This document shows, in pieces, positions 34,153 through 45,328 of a stretch of 64,000 bases of DNA. The notes beneath the pieces were generated by a model. The model saw only the letters and a program-made list of their open reading frames with translations. It was not told the origin of the DNA and made no database searches. Source of the stretch: Artocarpus heterophyllus (Eukaryota; Streptophyta; Magnoliopsida; Rosales; Moraceae); NCBI GenBank assembly GCA_025403435.1, contig JAJQZP010000218.1:496001-560000 (forward strand), given 5' to 3'. How positions within the stretch are numbered: position 1 is the first letter of the stretch; each line of letters opens with the position of its first letter. Position numbers and translations under genes: made by a program.

Positions 34153-36119
34153 TGTAACACCCCTATGTGGGGGTTAACAGTTTTAAATAAATAAAAATAA
34201 TTTTAAATTTTATATTATTTAAATCAATTAAACAATGCCCATGGGTCTTTAAACAACAAGAAAAATAAAAATAAACGTTTTAAATACAAACCACAGTTTT
34301 TAGTGTAGCACCAAATATATATAATTACAGTCATCATCACCATAGTACAATTCCCAAATAACTTAACACAGCCATAAAAAAAAATAATACAACTCTTACA
34401 TGTTGTAGATAAGTTGTAATTAAACAGGGTCTTCTAACACGAAAACAGCAGGATTGTTTTCGTTTATTCCTCTTCAAATATGTTGCACTGAGTTCCACCT
34501 GAGATATGAAGATATGATAGGGATGAGCATCGACATGCCCAGTAGGGAAATCATGACTCACCTTATGGTTTATCCATTACCACATTAAAAACTGCATGGT
34601 TAGTAGGTTACATCATATTCCAGATTATGAGGTTTATTATGATCACATCTTATGGATACCGTAGTTAATCATTACCAAGTGTCATAATTACACATTTATA
34701 CAAATATTACCAATCATCATTGTTCCTAGGTATCCATGTTAAATTGAGTATCACTCAACTCATCGAAACCCAAATGGGCGCACTTGATCACCCCATAAAC
34801 ATTCCAAGGGTGTTCCGGTGAGGGGACATCAAGCCCCGAGTCCTCACCAAATCAATTCCTGTACAGTGTGTTTTGGGACTTTCAACCCAAGGAAGCGTCA
34901 TCACCTTCCCCCTATTTTACCTTTTAGGGTATTCATGCCCAAGGACGTAACCGTCGCCCTTTTCATGTCTCACAATTTCTCTATATTAAATCATTATTAA
35001 TAGAGTTAATTTTCCTAACCATGCTTCTCAATTTATAACATGTGTCAATTCATTATGTTCCTCGCCGTACAATACAAGACGAGTCCATGTCATAGTTTCA
35101 TATGTGATACACATATAATATCAGTTCAACATAGATATATATATATTGCGGCAAAACAATCAATTTTAATTCTATAAAAACCTCACAAAAGATGAGTAAT
35201 AGAATCCCTACCTTTCAAGCTTATCAACAATCTTTTAATCCTGGAATCAATTAACGTTAGCTCCACACATCCTTGACCCTAAGGCATGCATAAGGACAAT
35301 TAAAACTAAAGCACAACGTATAATCACATTCATAAGTGAGTTATGTGTAAACCCGTCTACTAGTGCCATTAAAGTATTTTTATGCATTAAACATGGAGAA
35401 AATGCATACTAAAAACTAAGTTTAGATTAAAGAAAACCTACCTCAAAACTTCTTTGAAAAGCACCAAAGTTTGGGTTATCAATCAAGTTTGAATTAACTT
35501 TAAAACCGCCTCGATCATCGTTGGGAATTATAATTGTCTTGGCCACAAAGAGAGCTTTGTGCTCTATGTCTTTAGTTAGAAATTTGAAGTGAGAAGGGAG
35601 AGAATGAGAACTAGAGAAGAAGGTGGTGATAGTTAAATAAAAAGATATCAAAATGCTTAAGAGGAATGAGATGTTTACGGGGAAAAGTTGTAAGAAGAAA
35701 CAAAAGAGTCTTAAAGGAAAATATCATCTTGTCTCCCATGAAGACTTTTAGCAAATAATGCCAACATAATTGAGGGGATAATTGGAGTGAATTATAGAAG
35801 AAGATAAGGAAATAATTAATTAGGTGGTTGAGAAATATCTCCATGTCTTCTATGAATTGACGGAAAATAATTCAATGTCCCCTTCGGATACCTTTAGCAA
35901 AATGAGAAGAAGTCTATATAATTGAGCAATAATTTAGGGAGACCAGATTGGTAGAAGTAAGTGTTGGTAAGTTTTGAATGTTTCTTAGGAAGACTTGGTA
36001 AGAAAATACTAAAATGGTATTTTTTTTAAATGATCATAAACAACTTAGTAATTTTAAATAGTCACATTTTATTCATTAAATTTTACAAAATTATGCCCGT
36101 TAAAAATACGGGTGTTACA
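34153..36119 (-). repeat. Element E LTR, right (5' in element orientation)
   Basis: 1,967 bp, near-identical to 27282-29248. Hairpin TGAGC..GCCCA at 34524-34541. As the functional 5' LTR it would hold the promoter for this element. Confidence 0.93.
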
Positions 36120-36710
36120 GTGATGAACAAAGTCAAGAGTCCATAAAGATTAAAGCCTATTCATTGGGTTAAAAAATAATAGAATGCTATAAATAAAATG
36201 ATGAACAAAGTCAAGTGTTTTTTTTCTTTTAGGGCTTTCTCTACTAATTTATTTGATTTGAATTTTGATTACTTCACAAAATAAAAGGAGAATTTCTAGT
36301 TTTTCAATATGTCAAGAGACAGCCGAGCTAATGTTTGGAGTGTTAGATTGTTCAATCATCTCTAAAATAAGAACAAAATCAAATAAATGATAAGTTTTTT
36401 TTTTTAAATATATAGGTGGACGGGTGCGGGTTGAACCCGCCCTCAAAAATTTAAAACCAAACCCGCCCACCAGTAGGTTGCTAACGTAAACCTACTTTTT
36501 TTGAAATGGACGGGCACGAGAGTTGACGGTTGGTGGGTGCGGGACGGTTTTTGTACGGCTGTAATTGGTTATATTGATTAACAATTAAGTAAAACAAACG
36601 CCTTTTCAGCGAGACACGATTTTCTATTTCTTAGTAATATATGCTCCATGCAATAAATTGCCCTTAGTTTTTTTTATTGGGACTAGTTTTTTTTTTTATT
36701 TGGAAAAAAT
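36120..36710. other. Spacer with CGGGT/ACCCG inverted repeats
   Basis: Unique flank of element E. A patch at 36413-36550 is rich in GGGTGCGGGT and its complement (for example GCGGGTTGAACCCGC), as often seen in ends of hAT-like transposons. No gene is seen. Confidence 0.5.
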
Positions 36711-36711
36711 T

Positions 36712-38184
36712 AGTGCCTGTTTGGTTTCATTTTCAAAACATGTTTTGCTATTTTCAAAAACACAAAAATAAGAATTGTTTTAAAAAAGTGTTTAGTTGGC
36801 ACTTTTGAAAAATTAAAAATGAAGGTATTTTCTAAAAATTCCACCTTTGCTCTAGTTTTTGAAAAAAAAAAAAAACCTGTATTCATTTTTTTTTTCTTTT
36901 GCTGCATAAAAATTCACCAAAAAGACAACCTAGCACCCTCCCTCCCCCCTCCCTCTCCCTCCCCGTTCCTTTTCGGCGAACCCCACCCACAGCCACCGGC
37001 CCCAACCGTCACCGACGAACCTGACCTCGCCAGAGCAACCCTACCACAGCCCAGAGGGAATTCCACCGCCGTCGCCACAGGATTCTCTTATCCGCCACTA
37101 GTTGAGAGCCTCCTCCGACCATTTGATGCCATTTCGCTGATCACCTTAAAGTCCAAGGCCAACCTCGACCACAAGCTCTTCTATGTCCTCAACAAGTGCT
37201 TCAACAACTGCCAATGGCAAGGTGTGAAGTGTACCCGTCCTCTAAGGCTTCAGCCTCCGTGGCGTCTTCCCTCCTGACTCGTTGACTCGCCTCAACCAGC
37301 TTCGAGTCCTTAGCCTCTACAACAACTAGCTCTCCGGTCCTGTCCTCGACCTCTCCCCTCTCGTCAACCTCAAATCCCTCTTCCTCGACTGCAACTCCTT
37401 CGCTGGAGTTTTTCTCCATCGATTCTCACCCTTCACGGCCTCTTCACCCTTGATCTCTCCTTCAACAACTTCTCTTGTTTGATTTCGGTCAGGATCACTG
37501 CCCTCGACAGCCTCAACTCGCTCCGTCTCCAGTGGAACCGCTTCAACAGAACTTTCGCGTCGCTTAACCAGCCCTTGCTCTTCGTCTTCAACGTCTCCGG
37601 TAAGAACCTCACCGGAGCCGTATCGGTCACGTTGACTCTCTCTCGGTTCAGAGCTTCGTCGTTTCTATGGAACGGCGGCCTCTGCGGCGAGGTTCTCAAC
37701 AAGGCATGCCGTTTGCCTGCTCCTTTTTTCGACTCGACGACCAGTTCGTCGTCGCCTCAGCCGCTGGTTCAGAGTGCGGATTCGCAGAGCGTGGTTCTGT
37801 CTTCGCGGCGTTTCTGGCCAAGATCTATCAAGAGAAATAGTGGGTTTTGATTGTCGTCGTTTTCTGATCATCGTGGTGTTGGCGGTATCATCGCCAGAGA
37901 CAAAACATGGTGGTGCGTGTGACACACGACGGCGAAGTGGAGAGGACGAGTCATCAACTATTGCTTGGTTTCGAGCTTAAAAAGTAATAAGTATTATTAG
38001 AATTAAGCTTGGTTTTTTTTATTAATAATTTTTTTATTAATTTTTTTTTTGTTTAAAAATATAGCACTGTATACAACTAAACATAATTTTAAAAATAATT
38101 TTAATATATTTTTTAAGATATTTTTATTTTTATATTTCTTAAAAAATAAAATTTAAAATAAAAACGCTGTTGAACGGGGCCATA
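36712..38184. mobile_element. Possible TIR transposon carrying a receptor-kinase fragment
   Basis: The left edge AGTGCCTGTTTGGTTTC and the inverted right edge TATGGCCCCGTTCAACAG are roughly alike, and both sit in A/T-rich arms with repeated TTTTAAAAA around the pseudogene at 36937-37925. I cannot find a clear target duplication. It may be a Pack-type element or just a pseudogene with chance ends. Confidence 0.3.
36937..37925 (+). pseudogene. Truncated LRR receptor-like kinase pseudogene (At5g67200-like)
   Basis: Matches, in order but in changing frames, the extracellular half of the inactive LRR receptor kinases typified by At5g67200. The first leucine-rich-repeat cap (DAISLITLKSKANLDHKL..NCQWQGVKC) lies at 37125-37230, LRR segments at 37260-37440, and [35 protein letters not shown] at 37497-37725. 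Frameshifts lie near 37250 and 37410, and a TAG near 37327 interrupts an LRR. Transmembrane and kinase parts are missing. It has no introns in what remains. The function is lost. Confidence 0.7.
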
Positions 38185-39108
38185 ATGTAAGAAAAGATTT
38201 TTCTAAAGTAATAAAAGGAAAAAAAATTTGAAAGTTTGTCGATTCTCAATTATTAGCTCTCAAGCAAAGACCGAATCTTAGTTGTCTATTGTGCTGTGGC
38301 AAGACAATATGAAAAGAGGCTTAAAATATATAATTACTGTGACCATTGCGGGAACATATTTCCACGTGTAAAGAGTGCAATAAATTCATGTTCTCAAAAC
38401 GAGTCGCAGTTTTGATGCTGCTGGCCCCAATCTAATAAGATGTTTAATAAAATGGTTAAAATTATTAGTTAAAATAATTTTTAAGTTTTATATAATAATA
38501 ATTTATTATTATTATTATATATGTAAAAATTTTATACTGTTTATAACTAAAAAAATAATATAAACTATTACTGTTAAATATCTTATGAAGTTTTTATTCA
38601 ATGTTGAGTTTTTAGTTGTACTTTTTGTTTTATTAATGGGCTTTGAATTTTTTGCTACCGCACATGTTTAAGTATAATAAAAGCTAGTGTATTATAAATG
38701 ATAGAATGACATAATTTTTTTTATATATAGCATAAATAAGTATTTTTTTAAAAAATATATATAATATAACATGTGATTTTCTCTTTTGTTAACAAAGAAA
38801 GTTCTACAAATTGACGTTATCTCTAACTCTGACATCTTTGAACCATAGTATACGGTGTTAGATAAAGAATCAAGATCTACTATTTTATTTTTATATCTTT
38901 TATTGTTTTTTTAATTAAATTTTTATACATAAATAATTTATTTAATCACTTTTAATATTTAAATTTTGACACATCATTATTTTTAATTTTTAAGCTTTAT
39001 TTATGTGTTTAAATGGTTAAATAATATATCAAACAAATAAGAACAGACCATCAAATTGAAAGAAAAATAGAACATGAAGTCCAAGACAAAACAACCATCA
39101 CATATGTG

Positions 39109-39159
<51 letters not shown>

Positions 39160-40300
39160 CTCTTTTTCAAAGAGTGCAACTCACGCTACTATTATTCTTA
39201 TCTCGTGATTTAGCGGTTGACAGCACATAAACAACAAAAAGCCCATTATTGTTGGAAAGGATGTAATATTAGCATAATAATCTCCACGAGCTGGTCACCA
39301 TTAATAACTGCTATAGAATGTTGATTAGAGACTTAAAACACGCAATTACTTGCATGTAGTGTCAAAAGAAATGCAATTTTCTTCACGCATTTTCTGCTTC
39401 CAATGGTGACCAAGTGGGGGTAGAGCACGAGTTGCATATGATACATGTGTGAAAATTCGCACGTCTTTTTTAAAAAATGTTAAATATATTTTTGTATTTT
39501 TTTAATCACACATATTTCAACCCTCATATTAGAAATAGTACAAAAAAATCTTAAGTTTTATGGATGCTTGTCTAGGTATAACGGAGAGTCAGTAAAAACG
39601 AGTTATAGATTGGGTTTATTTGTTTTTGTTTTTAAAATTTTTAAAAATATTTTCGCATGTTTTTTAAGGTAAAAATTTTAAAAACACTCACAACACAATT
39701 ATTAAAAAAATTTTATTTTTCAAAATAAAAATATTTTCACCTATTTTAAAAATAATACCAAAGACCCAAACATGAAACATAGAAATTTCCAAAAAATGCT
39801 CCTCAAAGTAAAATTTTGACTTCTTACAAGTAGTTTGATACATAAGTTCAAAACCGTTTAAGGCAGTTTGAACCAGTTTGAACCATAATGACGATTCAAA
39901 CTGACGTTTATTGAAATAATAACTAAAATCAGTTCAAACCGCAGAAATGGTTGAGGTTTTAAACAGCCTAAACCTTCTAAATTCAAACTTTGCCCCTCTC
40001 TCAAGTTCATATGGTTCAATAACAATCATTCTTATTATCATTTTTCTTTTATAAACCCTAATTTTTTACACACTGGTTCTCGTTTTAAATTTGATGTGAT
40101 ATTTTATTCTCGTTTTAAACTTTTACATTCCGAACGCTAAGTCAAAACCACCGTTTAAACCATATAGTTTAGAACTCACAATTCAAACCACAAAGTTCTA
40201 AACCACACCATTCTCAACCCGCGCACCAAACGAACCAGGGTCATTTTCTTTAAGCATAGAATTGGAAAAGCAACTTGGAAAATGGAAAGCCAATGGATAG
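38185..40300. other. AT-rich intergenic region with MITE-like debris
   Basis: No gene seen. It contains the TA microsatellite at 39112-39159. A short stretch at 39602-39775 has weak inverted ends (GGGTTTATTTG / CAAAGACCCAAAC). A patch at 39840-40215 repeats GTTTGAACC and its complement, like hAT subterminal repeats. Confidence 0.5.
39112..39159. repeat. (TA)n microsatellite followed by poly-T
   Basis: About 17 TA units, then about 15 T. Confidence 0.95.
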
Positions 40301-40444
40301 AATTACTGCATAAAGAGATACACTTCTGATTCTCTACACATTACAATTACATGACAAAAGAATGAAACAATTGCGAGTGTGCATATATGAGGAGTACGCT
40401 TTTGATTCCTCTTGAATGCAAACCTTTGAATAGAATGATAGCAA

Positions 40445-43137
40445 CTATGTCTGACTAGCTTCTGCAGCAGAGCTAACCAGCTTTCCATTCTTCTTTTCAT
40501 ACTCCAGCTTCAACTCCTCTAAGCGCTTTGTCACCTAATGTAATTAATCAAAAACAAATTACAATACCCATTTTGGCATTTGATTCATACACATAGGTCA
40601 TGTCAACTAAGACCAAGCGCAAATGCGCCCATCGAATGGTCCTAAATATGCATTTTCTTTCATATCTGAGAAAGTATGGTTTTAGTGACGAGAGTAGAGT
40701 ACCTTGATTGAGTAAGCCATTGGTAGTAATGTATCCGGATCCATTGCGTTCTCGGGGAAGTTGCGCAAAGCGCGAATGAGTTTCTCGAACGGTAATTTCA
40801 CCTGTATTAAAGAAAAGTACAGATATGCATCTATAAGGAGGAAGGAAAGATACTAGTTACATCATCATGCATGGGTCTGAAGCAGATGGAGATTCATTGT
40901 ATGCTTACCAAGTCATCGTCGCAATACTTCAATAGGGCCAAACCAACTTTGAACACAATTTTAACACCCTGGCAAAAATGTATCAAAAGATAGATTCACA
41001 TTTAGTTTAAAACCAAAGACGGTATTTCAAAGGAGTAAGTTTCAACAATATAGAAAACGAACCTCATAGAGAAAAACATCCCAAATTCGTAGAGCCAAAT
41101 GGAATGGAAACGAGTATGAGAAAACAGTAATGAACCATTGACTGGCATACATGCTAGGATTGATCATTTCTTGAGTAAAATGCTCTCCCAGCTTTGGCAG
41201 ATACTCCTTCACCAAGCGATCAAACTGAAAAAGGTACTGTTGTACCAGAGGTAGCCCCACCTACTCAACAAGAATAAACCCTACCTTAGAATACTGAAAT
41301 ATTGTTCTTTATAGGCAAGCCACAAAGTATAGAATGAAAAAAGAAAAAAAAAAAGCACCAGAACTCATAACAAGAAAAGAAAAGAGAACAAGCAGCACTA
41401 CCAAATCATAAGGTGACTAAGAGAAGCTCAGAAAAAATGCCCGTGTAAGTCAAATGAAAAATTCCGTCTGATCTAGGAGTCCTAAGCTTAGATTGATTGT
41501 TTCCAATCAAGTCCAACTTCTTCATGCACATACATCTAATGACAGTGTAAAACAATCCTGTTCACCAAACTCAAACCCTACAAAAAGATGATAATAAGTT
41601 ATACTGAACAAAAGTTACCAGATATAATCCTTCCATTGGAGCATGCACAGCTCCTTTAAGCAGTGCGACCAATAACCAAAATGCATCCTCTTCACTCATA
41701 TAAAGAAGCAACAACCCAGCAAGAAAACCCATTCCCTGCATTTTTCAACAAATTGAATTATTCAGTATTTGTCTTAGATTTATTAGAGAAGAGAAAAGAT
41801 AAAAAGGTCAACCAACCTGTACATATCCAACATCTCTGTCATAGACAGAGTATGCCTTCAGAACATTGTAGAGGGACCTTTGACCAGGGCCATGTCTCTG
41901 CTGGAAGAATACATGAGAAGGGAAGGTGCGAGAAATATCTCTAATTATATCCAGCTCTGAAGCCGATGTCTCATATATTACTAATTGCTGCAACAAACAT
42001 GAAGCTTTTCAAGGACCATGCTATGTATGTATGTTCACAAAACAAGCATATTTACGACGAATCATCAAGAAAAGCATCCTAATCATACCATAATCACAAT
42101 TTGAAATTATTTTGATTCTGCTTAACAGAACCATGTTAAAGACCATCACTAGTTAGGTAAATAATACAAATTTAAGCCCACATTAAATTTTGTCACAAGG
42201 CTACATATGGGTTCAGCTTAAAAAGACAGACTGGCTTTTGAAGGAGACATCAGTAAAACCAGATGACTCATGCGACCAGAGTCACCAGACTTACAATCTA
42301 TTGGAAGAAGGCTAGCAATTTAGCATTTATACAACCAATCTACCTTTTTGCAGAAGTAGTTGGCAAATTTAAACTACTTTAGCATCAACCACTATCAACG
42401 GCAATGATTTTAATGAACTTGTTTCAGATAAAATAAAACATCCCAATCAACAAAAGCAGCGCCTTTCTGCTGACTGCCACCAAGTAGCAACGGTGTGTTC
42501 TATAACGAAGTTAAAAGAAACGATAGAAAACCTAGTGTAGCACGGAAACAAATGAGAAACAAGCAATTCTTTAGTTTCACCTCACAATTCAAACAAACGC
42601 ATGGAATTTGTAGACACCATACAATCCAGGTATATTATCTCAACCAAACACGTCAGTTCAAAAGAGAGACAATTCCATGCTCCATAGAGATAGATTACCT
42701 CATAAACACCTGGATTCATCAGTAAAAGGTCCCGGCTTCCCGAGATTAACTGCCAAACAAGGCCTCTTAAACAATCAGGAATCCCTTTCCTTATACGCCT
42801 TCTAACAACATAAGGCTTCCTCCTGACATAATGCTTCCAATCACTGCCTCCAACCCCAATCATCTTCCTCCATTTTCTAACCCTCCTTTCATCCCTATGA
42901 AACATCACAAGTAAACATTTGTCTATTAACATCTCACACTCATTCAAATTGAACAACTTAAAAACAATTCGATCAAAGAAAAAGCACATACCTTTCATAA
43001 TCATTGGCTGACCTGCACTTTGTTAAAGCGTCAGATGAATTATTAACTTGTTCCTGCTTTACAAACCCAAATCTGTCTAGTGGCCTTGGTGAAGGAACTG
43101 GACCTGGCTCGTAATCATCTATTCGTTTCTTTTCCAT
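40445..43137 (-). CDS. TBC-domain Rab GTPase-activating protein, 8 exons
   Basis: Stimulates GTP hydrolysis on Rab GTPases in membrane traffic. Exons on the minus strand: 43137-42992, 42894-42699, 41987-41817, 41735-41619, 41260-41063, 40968-40909, 40801-40703, 40534-40445. All have GT-AG introns and sum to 1,077 bp = 358 aa plus TAG. It starts MEKKRIDDYEPGPVPSPRPLDRFG, typical of a small plant TBC family (At5g53570-like by memory). The TBC domain runs from about residue 78 (RKGIPDCLRGLVWQL) to about 290. Both catalytic fingers are present: I-x-x-D-x-x-R at residues 128-134 (IIRDISR) and Y-x-Q at 169-171 (YVQGMGFLAG). The C-terminus is a short Lys/Glu-rich helix. Most introns are phase 0. The target Rab is unknown. 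UTR limits were not determined. Confidence 0.9.
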
Positions 43138-45139
43138 TTTGCTATCATCAAAAGTTCACTTGAAACTCATAATGCAGATCATACAACCTTGTTCTCATCT
43201 TCAACTTGTGACCCCACCAATTTTGAATCATACAAAGCAAATCTGACAAAATAAAAGTGAAAACAAAAGAATAAAAATGCTTGCATAAATAGCTCTAAAA
43301 ATGCTAACTCAGACATCTAAAATACTAAACTGAAAGTCCAACAAAACAGATGAATTACCATGAAAAAATATAGAAATAAAAAAGCTATTTGTTAATGAAA
43401 TGACTCAAATATCAAAGAGCCAACATGGGCATAAACAATAAATTTATTAGGATTCCTGAAAAATATGCTGAATCAACGTTGCCAGAGGACAAAAGAAAGA
43501 ATCATTTCCACCGAAGGACTAAGGAACTTTGTCCCAAACATCATAGCGGCAAAAACAAAAAAAAAAAAACAAAAAATCATGCCCAAATGAAAAATCCAAG
43601 TGATCATACTTCAAAAAAAAAAAAAAAAAGGGGGAAAATACCCAAAAGAAAATCAAAACCGACCTTTCTACGCGTATTATCAATTTCTCAATGAACCGAA
43701 AGAACAAGAGAAAAACACATGTGGGTATTGTAGAACTGATCGAAAACGATGAGAAAACCAACCTGGGTCGGGTAATCTGAGTCGGGAAGTGATGGGCTTT
43801 CTCTACAATGACGTCTTGTATTGTATCAGTTTTTTTTCAACAATTATTATTGTTTTATGGATTTGTTTTCCAATGAAACTGAGAGGAAAGGGGGTGCCAC
43901 GAATGGTAGTTTTGCTTCTACTGCAAACCAAAGAGATCACTACGCTTGTGTGCCATTACTGAAGTGCATCATCGCTGTGATGAAAATAACGGGACGATTT
44001 GCTCGGATTATTAAAATGAAAAATGAAATGTTCCAGCAAAGAAATAAACAAAAAATAAACCAACTTTTTGCCGTGTACGAAGAAACGACTTGTCTTTTAT
44101 TTATTTTTTAATATTTTCATGTCATTTTAATATGAAACAACGTGACAAGTGAGACAACTGGAGGCTGCGAGCCAAGTTAAACCTCATTTAATAATAATGG
44201 TATTTTTTTTTTCGTTTGTATAAAAAAAAATTAATATGAAACAACAACTTTTTTTTTTCCTTGCAAACTCTATCTTTTAACAGATAATGTCGTTCTGGGC
44301 TCCTAGATGAGGTAAAACCCTGTCCTGAGCAAATAAACTACATTTAGAGTCTGTTTAGTAAATGTATTTGAATTAGTGATTTAATTTGATTTAGTGTGAT
44401 TTGAATTAGAATTTGAGTTAGTGATTTGAATTGTTATTCAAATTGACGTTTGGATGTACATTTAAGTTTTAATCTGAGTAGAAAATAAAATTGAAATTTG
44501 TGTTTGGAGAGGTAGTGAAGATAATTTTTTATTTATGAATAAATCTAATAAAATCTTAATGTCAATTATCTTAAAAAAATATATGTAATATGGATCTTGA
44601 TTTATTCCTCTCTTCATTAGGAACACAGTGAAAAAAAAATCATCTTAATTAGATAATAAATGAAGAAGTTACGATTTTTTTTCCTTCTAATATAAGAGAG
44701 AGGATTTTAGTTTTTACTGTAACAAAGATATCTGAGTATAAAAAATTTAAGGGGATGAGAACTCTAAAAACTTGAATTTTTGATACTAAAATGATTCAAA
44801 TTTTAGGAAAAACAAATATATATCTATAAGATTCTTGATGCTCGAATCTAAATTTGAGTCTATTGAATTTAAAAAATACTCAAAACAAACATGCCCTGTT
44901 TAAAACTTCTTATGTTCTTTTGGGTTGATAAACGACGTGCCGTTTGTTTCCAAGTTCGCTTTCGCTTAAATGATGAAACGACAAGTCAAGTGCCGTTTAA
45001 ATGGCGGGGCATAAGAAAGTCCCGCAGTCAGACCTTGATGCCCATGAGGGACCCCACGGGGTTATCTTTATGGATTTTCATATTGGTGTCTCTTGTACTA
45101 TTTTCTTTTTCATCTTCTGAAACCCAAAAAAAGGAAACC
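43138..45139. other. Divergent intergenic region between the TBC and FTSHI3-like genes
   Basis: About 2 kb between start codons that point away from each other, so it holds both promoters. It has poly-A runs near 43557 and 43610-43628. No further gene is supported; the frame at 44891-45154 has no domain and ends in what looks like the FTSHI3 leader. Confidence 0.6.
44344..44897. mobile_element. Possible MITE
   Basis: About 550 bp, A/T-rich, with weakly inverted ends: AGAGTCTGTTTAGTAAATG on the left and the inverse of AAACAAACATGCCCTGTTT on the right. Non-coding. No sure target duplication. Confidence 0.3.
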
Positions 45140-45197
45140 GAAGAGGAGAGATAGAGTTCTTAGCTTCAGCTTCGTCTTCACCAGCTGATTCAATCAG

Positions 45198-45308
45198 GTA
45201 AAATACCCCCTTTACCGTGTTCAAAGCTGTTCACTTTCCTTTTTTATCTTTATTTTTTATGGTTAAATGAGTTAAATACAGTTAGTGGGTAGTTTTACTC
45301 AATAGCAG
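45198..45308 (+). other. Probable 5'-UTR intron of the FTSHI3-like gene
   Basis: Donor CAATCAG/GTAAAA and acceptor CAATAGCAG/AAGTTG, 21 bp before the ATG at 45329. The preceding stretch (about 45140-45197) looks like a leader exon. Confidence 0.5.
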
Positions 45309-45328
45309 AAGTTGTGGTAGAGAGAGAC

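Larger units (their letters stand above)
27282..36119 (-). mobile_element. Element E: chromodomain Ty3/gypsy retrotransposon (Tekay/Del-like), defective
   Basis: Two 1,967-bp LTRs (27282-29248 and 34153-36119; TGTAACACCC..GGGTGTTACA) flank a 4.9-kb internal domain with minus-strand gag, protease, RT, RNase H, integrase and a C-terminal chromodomain, the hallmark of plant chromoviruses. The PBS is of tRNA-iMet type, and the purine tract lies at 29249-29264. By eye the LTRs differ at about 18 positions, so the copy is young. Two frameshifts and a TAG disable it. No 5-bp target duplication is visible: flanks are ..AAAGCC on the left and GTGAT.. on the right. Confidence 0.93.

Noticed and set aside
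44891..45154. 87-codon plus-strand frame before the FTSHI3-like gene
   Set aside because: It has no domain, ends in the probable leader exon and is out of frame with the main CDS.
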